Positions 1-11,500 of a stretch of 64,000 bases of DNA are shown here, in pieces. The notes under the pieces were generated by a model, which searched no databases, was not told the origin of the DNA, and saw nothing but the letters and a program-made list of their open reading frames with translations. Both the position numbers and the translations under genes were made by a program. The DNA lies in contig VXCM01001363.1 of assembly GCA_014773175.1 (NCBI GenBank), positions 50,541 to 114,540 on the forward strand, written 5' to 3'. The DNA comes from Lucifuga dentata (Eukaryota; Chordata; Actinopteri; Ophidiiformes; Bythitidae). Position 1 is the first letter of the stretch. Each line of letters begins with the position of its first letter.

Positions 1-82
1 TTTCCTTCCTGAGCACCATGTACCAGAGCAAATTCCTTGTATGTGAAAACCTACTTGGCAAAAATAAATCTGAATCTGAATC
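1..82 (+). repeat. Fish retroposon 3'-tail-like sequence
   Basis: The stretch includes ACCAGAGCAAATTCCTTGTA and an AAATAAATCTGAATCTGAAT tail. This combination is common at the 3' ends of fish non-LTR retroposons, recognised from memory. A reverse-oriented similar tail occurs near 14991-15013. Confidence 0.45.
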
Positions 83-1150
83 ATCTGACTCTTGCAGCAG
101 GCAATCATCATGTATGAATGATGAACAGAGTAATCCATTACAATTCATTACATTTCACTCCACCGCCATCACGGTGGGTGAAGTTTCCAGATGTGGGTCA
201 AAAAGCATTTGCAACTTGTTTTATCTTGCTTGGAGTAACAGATGGATGGGGGTTCACTTATTCTAGTGGCCACCAGGTGGCATCTCTCTCACAGCAATAG
301 AAAGCAGCATTGAAGGCAAAATGATCCTAAGCCTGCTTGTGAGAAGCCAGCTGGTAGTCATTTTGGCTGTAATTACTTCATGTGTTAAACCATTGAGGAC
401 TGAGACAGAGCAAACAGTGCTGCTGACTCTGCAAACGTCTGCAACAAGCAGAAGGTCTAACTGTTCTATCTCATGTTTTTTATTTTCTGTTACAGCTGCT
501 TAGGCTTTGCAAAAGAATACATATGACTGTAGGCATCCTGCATAACATAAAATGATAACTCAAATAAAATAAAACATAGAAACAGACTGGGGATACTAAG
601 GTTTTGCTGACAGGTCACAATTTTTTTTAATCTTTTTTTAAATCTTTTTTTTTTTTTTTTTNTTTTTCTGTCTGCCACCCATCTTCTGTACAAGACCCGA
701 CTCTCTGTACCCTCATTTCCTCCGCCTTATTACTTCTGTGTCGACCTTCGCTATCCATGCTACCATTTCTCCCTCTGTCTCCTGGGTCTCCATGTTTGTA
801 AGTGCCCCAGTCAGCTAAGCTCCGTCTGATCCTCGGTGTTGCTTCTAATCTCAGTTGTGAAGCGCTGACCTCTTCCCTCACGGACAATTTGAGAAGAGAT
901 ATCCATGGTTAATTGACTGACCTGCGAAGGAATCATCTCCCCGGAGGGAGTGGGAGCAACCTCAGGAAGCTGTGGTCATTAAGAGTTGACATGACATCCA
1001 GGGACCTTGAAGCCTCACTGATAAGCAGCTTGACGGTTGTAGTGAATTACAGCAGGCCTACGCTATTTTTTTTAAATTGAAAAGGCAGAAAGAATTTAGA
1101 GATGATTGTTAAGGATTAATTGGCATCACTCTGAAAGTTGCTTGTCATTA

Positions 1151-1263
1151 TACATACTGTATATACTCCAGTATAAGCCAATCTCATGTATAAACCGACC
1201 CCCATGATTTGCATTGTGAAATTTGGTAATAAAAGCTCGGCTTATACTCGAGTATATATGGTA
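1151..1263. repeat. Short palindromic element (MITE-like)
   Basis: The left end reads TATACTCCAGTATAAGCC and the right end reads GGCTTATACTCGAGTATATA, its near reverse complement, about 65 bp apart. This fits a small inverted-repeat transposon remnant in the scp2 intron. The superfamily is unknown. Confidence 0.6.
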
Positions 1264-2307
1264 CATTAAAAATATTGAAGTGTTTTTTTTAAGGCATCTT
1301 CTGACAAGCCCACGTAAAATTTAACCAAGAGTCTCCCAATTTTGATTATCTTTCTGATGGCCCTTCAATTTTCCTGCTGGCCTTGGACACAAGCAAATCT
1401 TCTGTGGAAACGATTAGAAATGTGCTGCAGAATGTGAAAGACACAGCATGAAGAGCTCTTAACCCCTAAGGCTGTTAGCTTATTGGGATAATGGAGAAAT
1501 GCAAAAGCTCATTAACCAGATGGGATAAAATGCTTAGCTATAATGCTAGCACAGGAGCTGACTGGTAAGATTAGGAAGTCAGTTGTCAGGTTAGGAGTCA
1601 AGCTGTCTTGTCGCCCCTTTGGATCGATAATTGTTTGATGTAGATTTCAATACCAACATTTATGATGTTTTTAGAGATCTTGTTCTACAGCGTTTTCAAT
1701 TGATAGCCAATACATATAATACCAACATATTACATTATATTTATTATATTACATATGTAACTGGGACTTTGTGGGTTTGTTCATCTGCTTACCTTCACAT
1801 ATTTCATTTTGTTTCTCACTGTCAGCTCACCAATAAATTGAAAGTGTAAGCAGACTAAAAAGTACTTAGAAATATTTCTGTCTAATGGAACAAGAAAACA
1901 GGATGAAAGCTACTGAAAACAACTTACAAAACCTCCACTAATGGATTCTGCTTTCTTTTAATTTTGGAGCATTTTTGGGCTGTTGGGACTACAACAAAGT
2001 TTTGTTCCTGGAATTGCATTTCAAAATCTAACTCATATTATGTGACAACATAATGAACCAGGCCCTCAAAAGCATGCTGAATGAAAATCCATTTTAAGCT
2101 AATGACAGCCGAACGTCTTCACTTGTTTTTGCATTTGCTCTGTTAAGTTTCCTTAATGTGCCCTTCTGATATTGGGTAGAATTCAGTGCCTAGTATTTAG
2201 CTATATAATTGTCGTCTCCTTACTCTTCACCTGCCACCCACATCCTCACCCCCATTCTGCTACATCACCCCTATAACTGCACCCCTGCCTCACACTCTTC
2301 CCTTTTG

Positions 2308-2308
<1 letters not shown>

Positions 2309-2337
<29 letters not shown>
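2309..2337. repeat. (CT)n microsatellite
   Basis: A perfect CT run of about 29 bp lies 20 bp before the scp2 exon at 2358 and forms its polypyrimidine tract. Confidence 0.95.
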
Positions 2338-2341
<4 letters not shown>

Positions 2342-2357
2342 GTGTGTGATTGCTCAG

Positions 2358-2511
2358 GTCTGGCCCAGTGCGCAGAGCTGTGCTGGCAGCTTCGAGGACA
2401 GGCGGGCAGGAGGCAGGTTCCAGGGGCAAAAGTTGCCCTGCAACACAACATTGGCTTAGGTGGAGCTGTGGTTGTCACTCTGTACAGGGTGGGATTCCCA
2501 CAGGAGGCCAG
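2358..2511 (+). CDS. scp2: scp2 exon: end of thiolase domain
   Basis: This 154-bp exon has 2 nt, then 50 codons, then 2 nt. It starts after the acceptor TGATTGCTCAG and ends before GTGAGC. It encodes the end of the thiolase fold, ending in YRVGFPQEA. In mammals the short pro-SCP2 isoform starts at a Met in the equivalent YKMGFPEA; here that codon is GTG (Val). A (CT)n microsatellite about 20 bp upstream forms the polypyrimidine tract. Confidence 0.94.
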
Positions 2512-5500
2512 GTGAGCAGTAATTGCCAACCATTTGTCTCTGATTTGGCCAAATATTTCATGAATTCTTGTTTTTTCCTGATTTCTGCCTTTCTTCTAAT
2601 TTGGAATTCCCTATTCCCAGTGATCTTGAAGTCCTGTAATTCTGCTGTTGCCTCAAAGGTGGAAGCTGCAGGCAACCTCATGTTAGCTTTGTGACATGTG
2701 ATCTCACAGCCATGTTTTTTCGACCTGCATGAAGGCATAACAGTTAGGAGCAGAGAATGTGAGTGGAGCAGACAGAAATCCTGACTTCTGCTCCCTGACT
2801 CCTCTCTTCTCTGAAAGAAAACAAATCCCGCTCAAAAATTCTCCCCATATTGTTTTCTCCCAATGTAGCAACATTGGGCTTTTGATTGTCCAAATATAGC
2901 TCCTTGTCCTGGTAGTCCACTCTGGAGAGCACTCATTTGCTCATGTGCACTGACTGGGAGGTTTTCACTATCCCCTCCTGCTCCTCCTCAGGCGCCCTGA
3001 CCAACCAGCAGGAGTCGCTGGTGTGGTGACAAGAGTAGCCATGTTTGGTTGTGGATGCACTTCCCTGTGCTCTTTTTGTTTCAAAGTCTCATCTACTCTG
3101 AATCACTAAAGAATTACACGGTCTCACATGTAGCTGAATAAAGCTGAACCACGGTTTGGTAGGTTGTCAGTGTCTATTTTCATATAGTATTTATTCTCCT
3201 ACATGTTTTCATATCACAGTCATATGTTACTTTGATTGTGCACATTTACAGTTTTTCTGCTTCTCACAGGTCCAGTGTCGTTGCAGTTCCCACCAGCTCA
3301 GCCAGTGGTCTGGAGGGGTTTAAAGCTTACTCTGTCTTCAAAGAGATTGAGAAACAGTTAGATGAGGTAAAGCAGCATCAAGTAACTACAAAAATGCTAC
3401 CAGTCACCATTAATGGAATCATTTTCTTTTTTACTTCATCAAAATGTCTGCATCAAAGAAAATACATCCATATCTGGTTTTCTTTGTTCCTCTTCCTTCT
3501 TTCCTTAGTAGATACTGTAATTGTAAACATGGGCTTATAGCTTTCACTTGTAAATGAGCGTCCATCATTAAAGGTGGTTAAAGAAAGAGAAATAAAGCAC
3601 CGAGGCTATTATAGCCTTTTATCGCTTTTTAAAATGTATTTATTTATTTATTTTTAAAGATGGTGGGTTATCATGTGGTCCCCAATTATTTCTTTCATTA
3701 TGAGAGTGATTATCTTTCCTGTTTGACCCTGTGCTACCAGGGTGCTTTTAATGGCAGCTATGCACAATATTGGAATATTATTAATTTGCACCATTAAATC
3801 TGGCAGTCTTAGCACTGCAGTTTCAGGGCCATGTACAGAGAGATATATGCAACTCCCCTCTCTAAAAAGTGTAGCAATACCATTCTGACCTTATCAACTA
3901 CCAAGGACTCACTTTGTCCTAGGTGGTTACATTTGTCCATTGTTATTTTGAAAACGCCTTTATTTATATAGCAAGTAAACAAATGCGTACCAATTTACTT
4001 GTACCAGTGTACTTATTTAATCTATAATTGTTGAGTACATTCTCACCTTCTGTGAAATTATGCAACCAAGCATCCTGTACTACATTATCTGCTTTGGTGC
4101 AATTCAAGAATGTAACCAGTCTCCAGTATGTATATTCTTTATCAAGACATACAGTATTTTATTATTTTATTTCTTTAGGGATTTATTCATTAATTTCTTT
4201 TTATCAGTAACAGATCCAAAAGCACTGTGAGGTGTGATTTAAACAATATGGATTTTTAAATTTGGAAAAATATTGAGGTCCTGCCTGCATGTAACAGTGC
4301 ATTACATGCATTTGTTGCAAAGCACATAGAGTGTGTAGCTAGAGCAAATTCACAGCCTTTTTTTCTCAGGAGGGATGAATATAATATGCTTCAGCAATTT
4401 AGAATCTAAATCTAAATTGCTGAAGCAATTATGAAAAATTTAGATTAGGATGTAGGGGAAAATTTATTAATTATGAAAAATTTAGATTAGGATGTAGGGG
4501 AAAAACACAAATCACATGAGACAGTTAGATCAGAAAATATGAAATCCCAGCATCAAAGCTGCAAAGAATAAGCCAAAAACTCTGCAAGGAATAATTAGTA
4601 AAAATAATATTTTGTAATGTAAGTAACATTATACTGTGAATAGTTTGCGGATTAAGCATTTATTACAGTCATTCAAGTTACAGTTTTAATTTTTTCATTT
4701 GAGATTCTGAACTTGATTTTAGTTCTAATAGGGCCATTAAAAATTCATGAATATAAAGGAAACGGATGGCGTGTCAATGATTCATGTTTTAAAGTAGACA
4801 CGATTACTTCTTTTATGTTAGTGTGTAAAATAGCAGTTAATTGATAGGATTATTTTGAGATTTTGTTTACATAACAGTGTATGGACTCATCTGTATTTGT
4901 GACAGATGAGCAGTTAGTGTCACTGCAGGATAAGGAGCATTTCTCTGATGCCTGTTTGGTTCTCTGCAGCAAGGAGAGCAGCTTGTTAGGAAGATCGGTG
5001 GAGTGTTTGCATTTGAAGTGAACGACGGGCCAGAAGGAAAGAAGGTGATTTGGACTGTGGATGTGAAAAATGGCAAGGGCTCTGTCACCACTGACCCAGG
5101 TACAGTACCCATCTAAACTCACTGACGAGATTTTTCAAGGCTAAATTACATCGTGTGGAGTTTGCACTTTCTCCCATTGTTTCCTCCAAGTGCTCCTTTT
5201 TACTTTATAAGTAAAATTATCATTTAAAAACTGTATTTTGTGTTTACTCAGGTTGCCTTTGTTTTATGCTAATTATGTTAGAAGATCTGAAACAATTTAG
5301 TTTGAGATATATACAAAAATAGAACAAATCAGGAAGGGGTCAAATATTTTTTTATGGCACTGTAAGTTTCTCTTCTGTTGTGCCATTCAGATAATATTAC
5401 ATAAATAACGAGACGTGTTTCAGCAATATCTTCCAACATATATGGAAGTTTACCTTCATTGGTGTAATGAAGGGTTTTTTTGTGTGTATGATGCTGGCTT

Positions 5501-8500
5501 TGTGTAGAATTGTTTCCTTAAATTGGTGTATTTGGTCAGATGGTAAATTGGTGTATTTGGTCAGATGGTAAAGCCCCGTCACACCAGCTTGCAGATGCAG
5601 CCTGTTTCTTGGTATTAAGTAGCATCGGGTCATGCTGACCGAGCGGACTCGTTCCTGCATTCTGCTCATGGCCTGTCAGAGCCGGTGTAATGAAGAAGAG
5701 TGGGCTTTACAGGAAAAGGCTGACTTTATTAGATCTCATCCTTATTGTCAACAAACCCTTGGAAAAGACAAAAATCAACAATGAATTGATCCAACTGATA
5801 GCTTCTCTAGCTGTGCTACAGAACTCCATTGTCTTCCAAAAAGTATTAAAAAATGCATCATGGAGAGACACATATTTAATCTCTACAAAGAATGTGTACA
5901 AACAAACAGGTGTGTTCCATACCTGATGTCCTCTCTCCCACATCAAATGTGTGTTACTGCACGGCTGAAAACAGTTCCAAACATGCATTGCAGTTAGCGG
6001 CCATTTGACTAACGTTTGATAAATCTATTGTTGTCAGATTTTATGACACTATTCTATGTTTTTCAAAAACAAAAATGAGTGCCTCTGAGCTGTATTGTAA
6101 TAGACTGAATAGAGCAGACAGGGTATAGGAAATTGTAACATATTGACAGACAGATTGTTGGTTAAGTCTTTGTTTGCTATAAGAAAAAGTGAAATATCAC
6201 CAGCCTTTTCCTTGTAGTGAGGGTTTTGTTTGTCAGGACCTCATTGAGGCAGGACCTCAATGTTTTTCCAAATTTAAAAATCCATATTGTTTAAATCACA
6301 CCTCACAGTGCTTTTGGATCAGTGACAGCTTCAATTTTTTTTCCCAGCCACACTTGAATAGAATCTCTAAAAGGTAATTTTTTTTTTTCATCTTGTCACA
6401 GCAAATTCAACATTTCCTGTTCATGTGATTTTAATTTGAAAATAATCATATTTCAATTTTGTTCAATGATTATGTTTCCTGTTGTAAAACTGCAGAAGTG
6501 TCTTTGGACTTTGGGCCTTTCTGGAAAGTAACACTTTGGTTTTATTGACTTTACTGTAAGGGCCCCTTTATTCCCTAAAATAATAAAATGTCTTTCTTTT
6601 GATAATAACACTTCTTCATCAGCATATCATAAACAGTTTAAAAAAAATTAGACCCTTATGATGTTTTTTTTCCACTCCATTGTGAGTAGTGTGTGACTCT
6701 TGTGCGCAGTCTTACACCACAGCCACAACTTCCACCCACTTCAGAGGGAAGTGTAAAGTTTTACCAAAAGCCACAAAACACTCTTGGTATACAGGTTTAT
6801 CAGCGAAGGTCTGGTGGTTGAAATGTGGTTTGATATTCTGCGGTTGGAATCCAGTTTTCTTTGACAAAAGAACTAATCATATGCACCAAATTAGACTTTA
6901 AAACAGAACTGGTTCTTATTGATGGGCAACAGGTTAAAATAGTCCAAAGTTTTAAATATCTTGGCGCATATCTTGACTGTCGACTTACCTTCTCTGAAAA
7001 CACAGAGTACAGTGCTGTGAAAAAGTATTTGCCCCCTTCTGTTTTTGCTTTTTTGTCACACATGTTTCAGATCATCAAACAAATTTTAATATTAGACAAA
7101 GATAACCTGAGTAAATACAAAATGCAGTTTTTAAATGATGATTTCATTTATTAAGGGAAAAAAGCTATCCAAACCAACCTGGCCCTATGTGAAAAAGTAA
7201 TTGCCCCCCCTTGTTAAATGATGAATTAACTGTGATTAACCACATTTTTTGGAAAGCTGAGTTCAATTTCACTAGCCACGCCCAGGCCTGATTACTGCCA
7301 GACCTGTAGAATCAAGAAATCACTTAAATAGAACCTGTCTGACAACATGAAGTAGGCTAAAAGATCTCAAAAAGCAACACGTCATGCCCCGATCTGAAGA
7401 AATTCAAGAACAGATGAGAAACGAAGTCATTGACATCTATCAGTCTGGAAAGGGTTACAAAGCCATTTCTAAGGCTTTGGGACTCCAGCGAACCACAGTG
7501 AGAGCCATTATCCACAAATGGAGAAAACATGGAACAGTGGTGAACCTTCCCAGGAGTGGCCGGCCTACCAAAATTACTCCAAGAGCGCATTGACGACTCA
7601 TCCAGGAGGTCACAAAAGAACCCAGAACAACATCTAAAGCACTGCAGGTCTCACTTGCCTCAGTTAAGGTCAGTGTTCATGATTCAACAATAAGAAAGAG
7701 ACTGGGCAAAAATGGCATCCATGGGAGAGTTCCAAGGCGGAAACCACTGCTGACCAAGAAGAACACAAAGACCCGTCTCACAAAAACAAAAAACATCTTG
7801 ATGATCCCCAAGACTTTTGGGAAAATATTCTGTGGCCTGACGAGACAAAAGTGGAACTTTTTGGAAGGTGTGTGTCCCGTTACATCTGCGTAAAACTAAC
7901 ACAGCATTTCAGAAAAACTGACACAGCATTTCAGAAAAAGAACATGTAAGTGTGACAAAAAAGCAAAAACAGAAGAAATCTGTAAGGGGGCACATACTTT
8001 TTCACAGCACTGTATATTGTAAAGAAATGCTCACAGAGACTCCATCTTCTCAGTAGGCTTAGGAGTCTTAGAGTGTGACGGGAGATCTTAGAAACTGTCT
8101 ACAAAAGTCTCATTGAGAGTATTCTAACTTTTCATCTCCTAGCCTGGTACGGCCACCTAAGCTGTCAACTGAAAACTAAGAATTTTTTCTAAGAATCTAA
8201 AAACTCCAGAATTGTCCTATTAGTAGACAAAATAGTTGATAAACCACAAATATCCATGACTGACCTCTATACCAACAGGATGACAAACAAAACAAGGAAC
8301 ATCCTGAAAGACAGCTCCCATCCTCTATTCAATCAGTTTGAAGTCTTGAAATCTGGGAGTGCCACTGGCAGCTTTTAAGAGGTCTTTTATTCCAACTGCC
8401 ATAAATATCTTTAACTCTGCAAAATGACCACTTATACCTGCTCCACTGTTTGGTACTTGAATTTTTTTTTTTCCTTCTTTCTCCTTTGTTAAATGGATTT

Positions 8501-11500
8501 TATATATATATGAAGTGTGTTTACTCGGTTTCTTAATGGTGTGCCGAAGACAAATTTCCACCCTATGGTGGACAATAAGGGTTGTATTCTAGTCTATTTG
8601 CAGTTGTCATAATAGCTTGTAACGTGTGTGTTCACATTGCTGCACAGCACTTTCTGCAGGTCCCTGTTTACACAAATCCCTGTGTAGTTGTTGCTAGTGT
8701 TGTATCACCACTCTCAATTGCTAAATCTCTCTCTCTCTCTCTCTCTCACGCACGCACATATACACACAACCCCTACCTGTTTCCATTAGGCTTATGATGT
8801 TTACTGGATCTAAGCCATTATGTTTGAAGTTACTGTTGATTTTCCATCTGACTGAGTGCTCTGACAGAGCCAAAGGCTAAGATGTTACGCTGCACATTTT
8901 GAGCAAGTTGTGCTATAAAACGATTTCAGACTGTGCCCACATTTGGAGCCTGGATACCTGGTATCTGGTAGCAGATAAAGATGGTACTTCATATTGTGTC
9001 TCTATGTTATTCTAATTTTCTTTTGCTTTCTTATGAACGTATTTTATTAACATATCTGATATTATTTCAGCCTGATATGATATAACTAGAAACAGTGATG
9101 TTTTAAAATTAAAACATTCTGAAAACCTTGAAGAAGTCTGAGAACGTAAACATCTCTCTATACAGTATAACAACTCTGCAACTGATGCTGCCTTTTAAAG
9201 CATGTAATGTTTGCTTTTTGGTGTGTCAAAGAGGTCTTGATTCATTTGATTAAGGAGGTGAATTTTGGACTAATTTGCAATTTTACTCAATTTTATTACC
9301 TTATTTATATATCAAAATAAATTTCAACAATATTTATAGAAGATCATATGATATGGTTAAAAAAATACCATAAACTAAATGTTAATATATACATTGGTCT
9401 ATAAGATAAAGATAGATTAAGACACTAATAAGTGACAGAAATATGGGGAGGAGTATTTTACATTACGATAGCAATGTTAGAAATTAGCTAATACTAATAA
9501 TCCAACTTCAGTAGCTGTTCTACAAATTGATAAAGTGAAATTAAACATGCTGATCTTGGTCATTTACAGTTATTGTATAAAGTCCACTAGTTTTGAACAT
9601 TATATCATCAGTTCATTAATGCAGTCTTTCTTTCTTTCTTTCTTCCTTCCTTTCTTCCTTGGATGACCTGAGTCGTCGTCCATTCACAGTCACGTCATTG
9701 TCCATTCTTTTATAGTTAGCCTCACCTTAACCATAACCACCTTGTAGCTCAAGCTTCCATTATTATCGTGAAATGAAACTGTACTGGGTGTTTTACACTA
9801 ATAGAACGTTTCATTAGAGCTGCCAGAGTTCATTAGAGTGTTTGCTTTTTGCTTTGGCTGAAGTCCTGCATTTGTAATTTTCTTTCATACATGACATTAT
9901 AGATGCAACATTTTTCTTTCCTCTTTCAGCAAAGAGTGTGCAAAAGGCGCACTAAATATGACTGTGTTTCTATTCTTGCATATGTCTTATATAGTGGAGG
10001 TGTTTGACATACTGTGGTAATCGCAAACCCATAATATAGAAGTTTCTTTTCATTTTTTCCTTAGGTGTAAAGGCAGATTGTACCATTGCCATGACTGACA
10101 ATGACTTTCTGGATGTGATGACAGGAAAGCTGAACCCACAAACGGTGAGTAAAATAACATGTTATGAAATAAACCTGTAAACTCAAATAGACTTCTCTCC
10201 TATTAAAGTGTTTCAGCACAAGTTACAAAAATTAGATTTTTCTCTCTACACCTTTCAGTCTAATTGCTCCACTATCTCTTTTTCATATACATTCTTGTAT
10301 TTTTCGGTGAGAGATACAACTGTGTGTTGTCCATAAAGGGTTAATGTCCATCTGTTATTGTCCATTTTGACTGCCAGAAATTTAACCCAGTTAAATGATG
10401 TTCTACACGAACAGATTTGTTCTTGTCCATTTAGAGGCATTATTAAGCTTGTTTGGGAAAAACACAGAGACCTCAGAGGAGACTATAATCAGGGCAATGC
10501 ACACTCTCTGCATGTTGTATGACTTATCAGAGAAATGAGAAAATTTGTGCAAATTTAGGGATAGGTTTAGTTTTAATTGCATTTGTACTGTTCAGTCTTT
10601 TTTACCTCTTTTTCTCTATGAACTTTTGCTATTCTAACTTTTGCTGTTCTACTTCCACTCCACCATGTTTATCTTTCAAAACAACCCATTGAAGAGGACG
10701 CTTGAGGATCAGACCTTTTCATGGAGTCTACAGAGCTTAAATGTAGATCCATAAATACCAACATAATATAAAAAATACAAATATACTGTATTTACTGATA
10801 ATTTAGCAGTTAATTTTAATATCTCTAGGCAGCCCAGCAGACACAAGGAGACAGCAGCTGGTAGTCAGTTCTGGTTTATTTTGCATGAAGAAATGCAGTT
10901 GGCATCATTTTCTGAATGAACTGTAAAGATATTCATATGTTGATATAGAAATACGGAAGCGATTTTGATCTGTCTGGAGATTGCTGATCTCATGAAATGA
11001 TGTGAAGTGAAAACTTGGCTGACAGAAAATAGGTAATGTTTAGTGGTAATGAGGTCATTAACACTTGAAGCTTATGCTGCATTCACTTGTTGATGGAGGA
11101 AAAACAGCCCCAACATTTGTTATAGCGGAATCAGTGTTAACTGCAACAGCAGACAACGATGTCAGATGCGGAAATTGTGCTATGGTAATTTGGCGGGATA
11201 TAATTCCGTATTGGAGTGCATTTAAAAAAAGAAAAATGCTAAAATGCAAAATGCTCGTTTAATGAATTGGCAAGAAGGGCAGGCATGCAGATGCATCTGG
11301 TTCTTCATATTTTACTGGAGTGGAAACTGCTGGGAGAATTCCATCAGCTAATTTAAAAACTGAGGATGGATGAAGCGAGATTCAGGAGATATTTCTGACT
11401 GTCGACATCTCATTTGTGCTCATAAAACACAGCGTGTTTCAAAAGCAAGATAATTCTACAGGGTACATGTGATGAACAAGTTGATTTATGTTCAAAATCT

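Larger units (their letters stand above)
1..2357. other. scp2 intron upstream of first visible exon
   Basis: No exon is recognisable here. I looked for the missing thiolase block ending in GHPLGATG and did not find it. The stretch holds a LINE/SINE-like 3' tail at 1-82, a poly-T with an N at 662, a small palindromic element at 1151-1263 and a (CT)n tract at its end. Confidence 0.7.
6830..8580 (+). mobile_element. Non-LTR retrotransposon 3' fragment, split by a Tc1-like insertion
   Basis: Before the insertion, translation gives [20 protein letters not shown], then [20 protein letters not shown]. This is the C-terminal region of a reverse-transcriptase ORF2 (the KYLG block). After the insertion the same type of protein continues with LLSRLR-, YKSLIES-, LAWYGHLS- and [23 protein letters not shown] segments, with frame breaks. 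It is a dead, 5'-truncated LINE. The family within fish LINEs is not resolved. Boundaries are approximate. Confidence 0.75.
5100..10064. other. Large scp2 intron with nested transposons
   Basis: No host exon is seen. It contains a 25-bp tandem duplication (about 5519-5568), the right arm of the 76-bp inverted repeat, a LINE fragment split by a Tc1-like element (about 6830-8580), a (CT)n at 8726-8748 and a TTTC-rich tract near 9629-9660. Confidence 0.8.

Noticed and set aside
3232..3540. 102-codon continuous frame as a separate gene
   Set aside because: Only 3270-3366 is coding; the rest is read-through of the introns on both sides of that scp2 exon.
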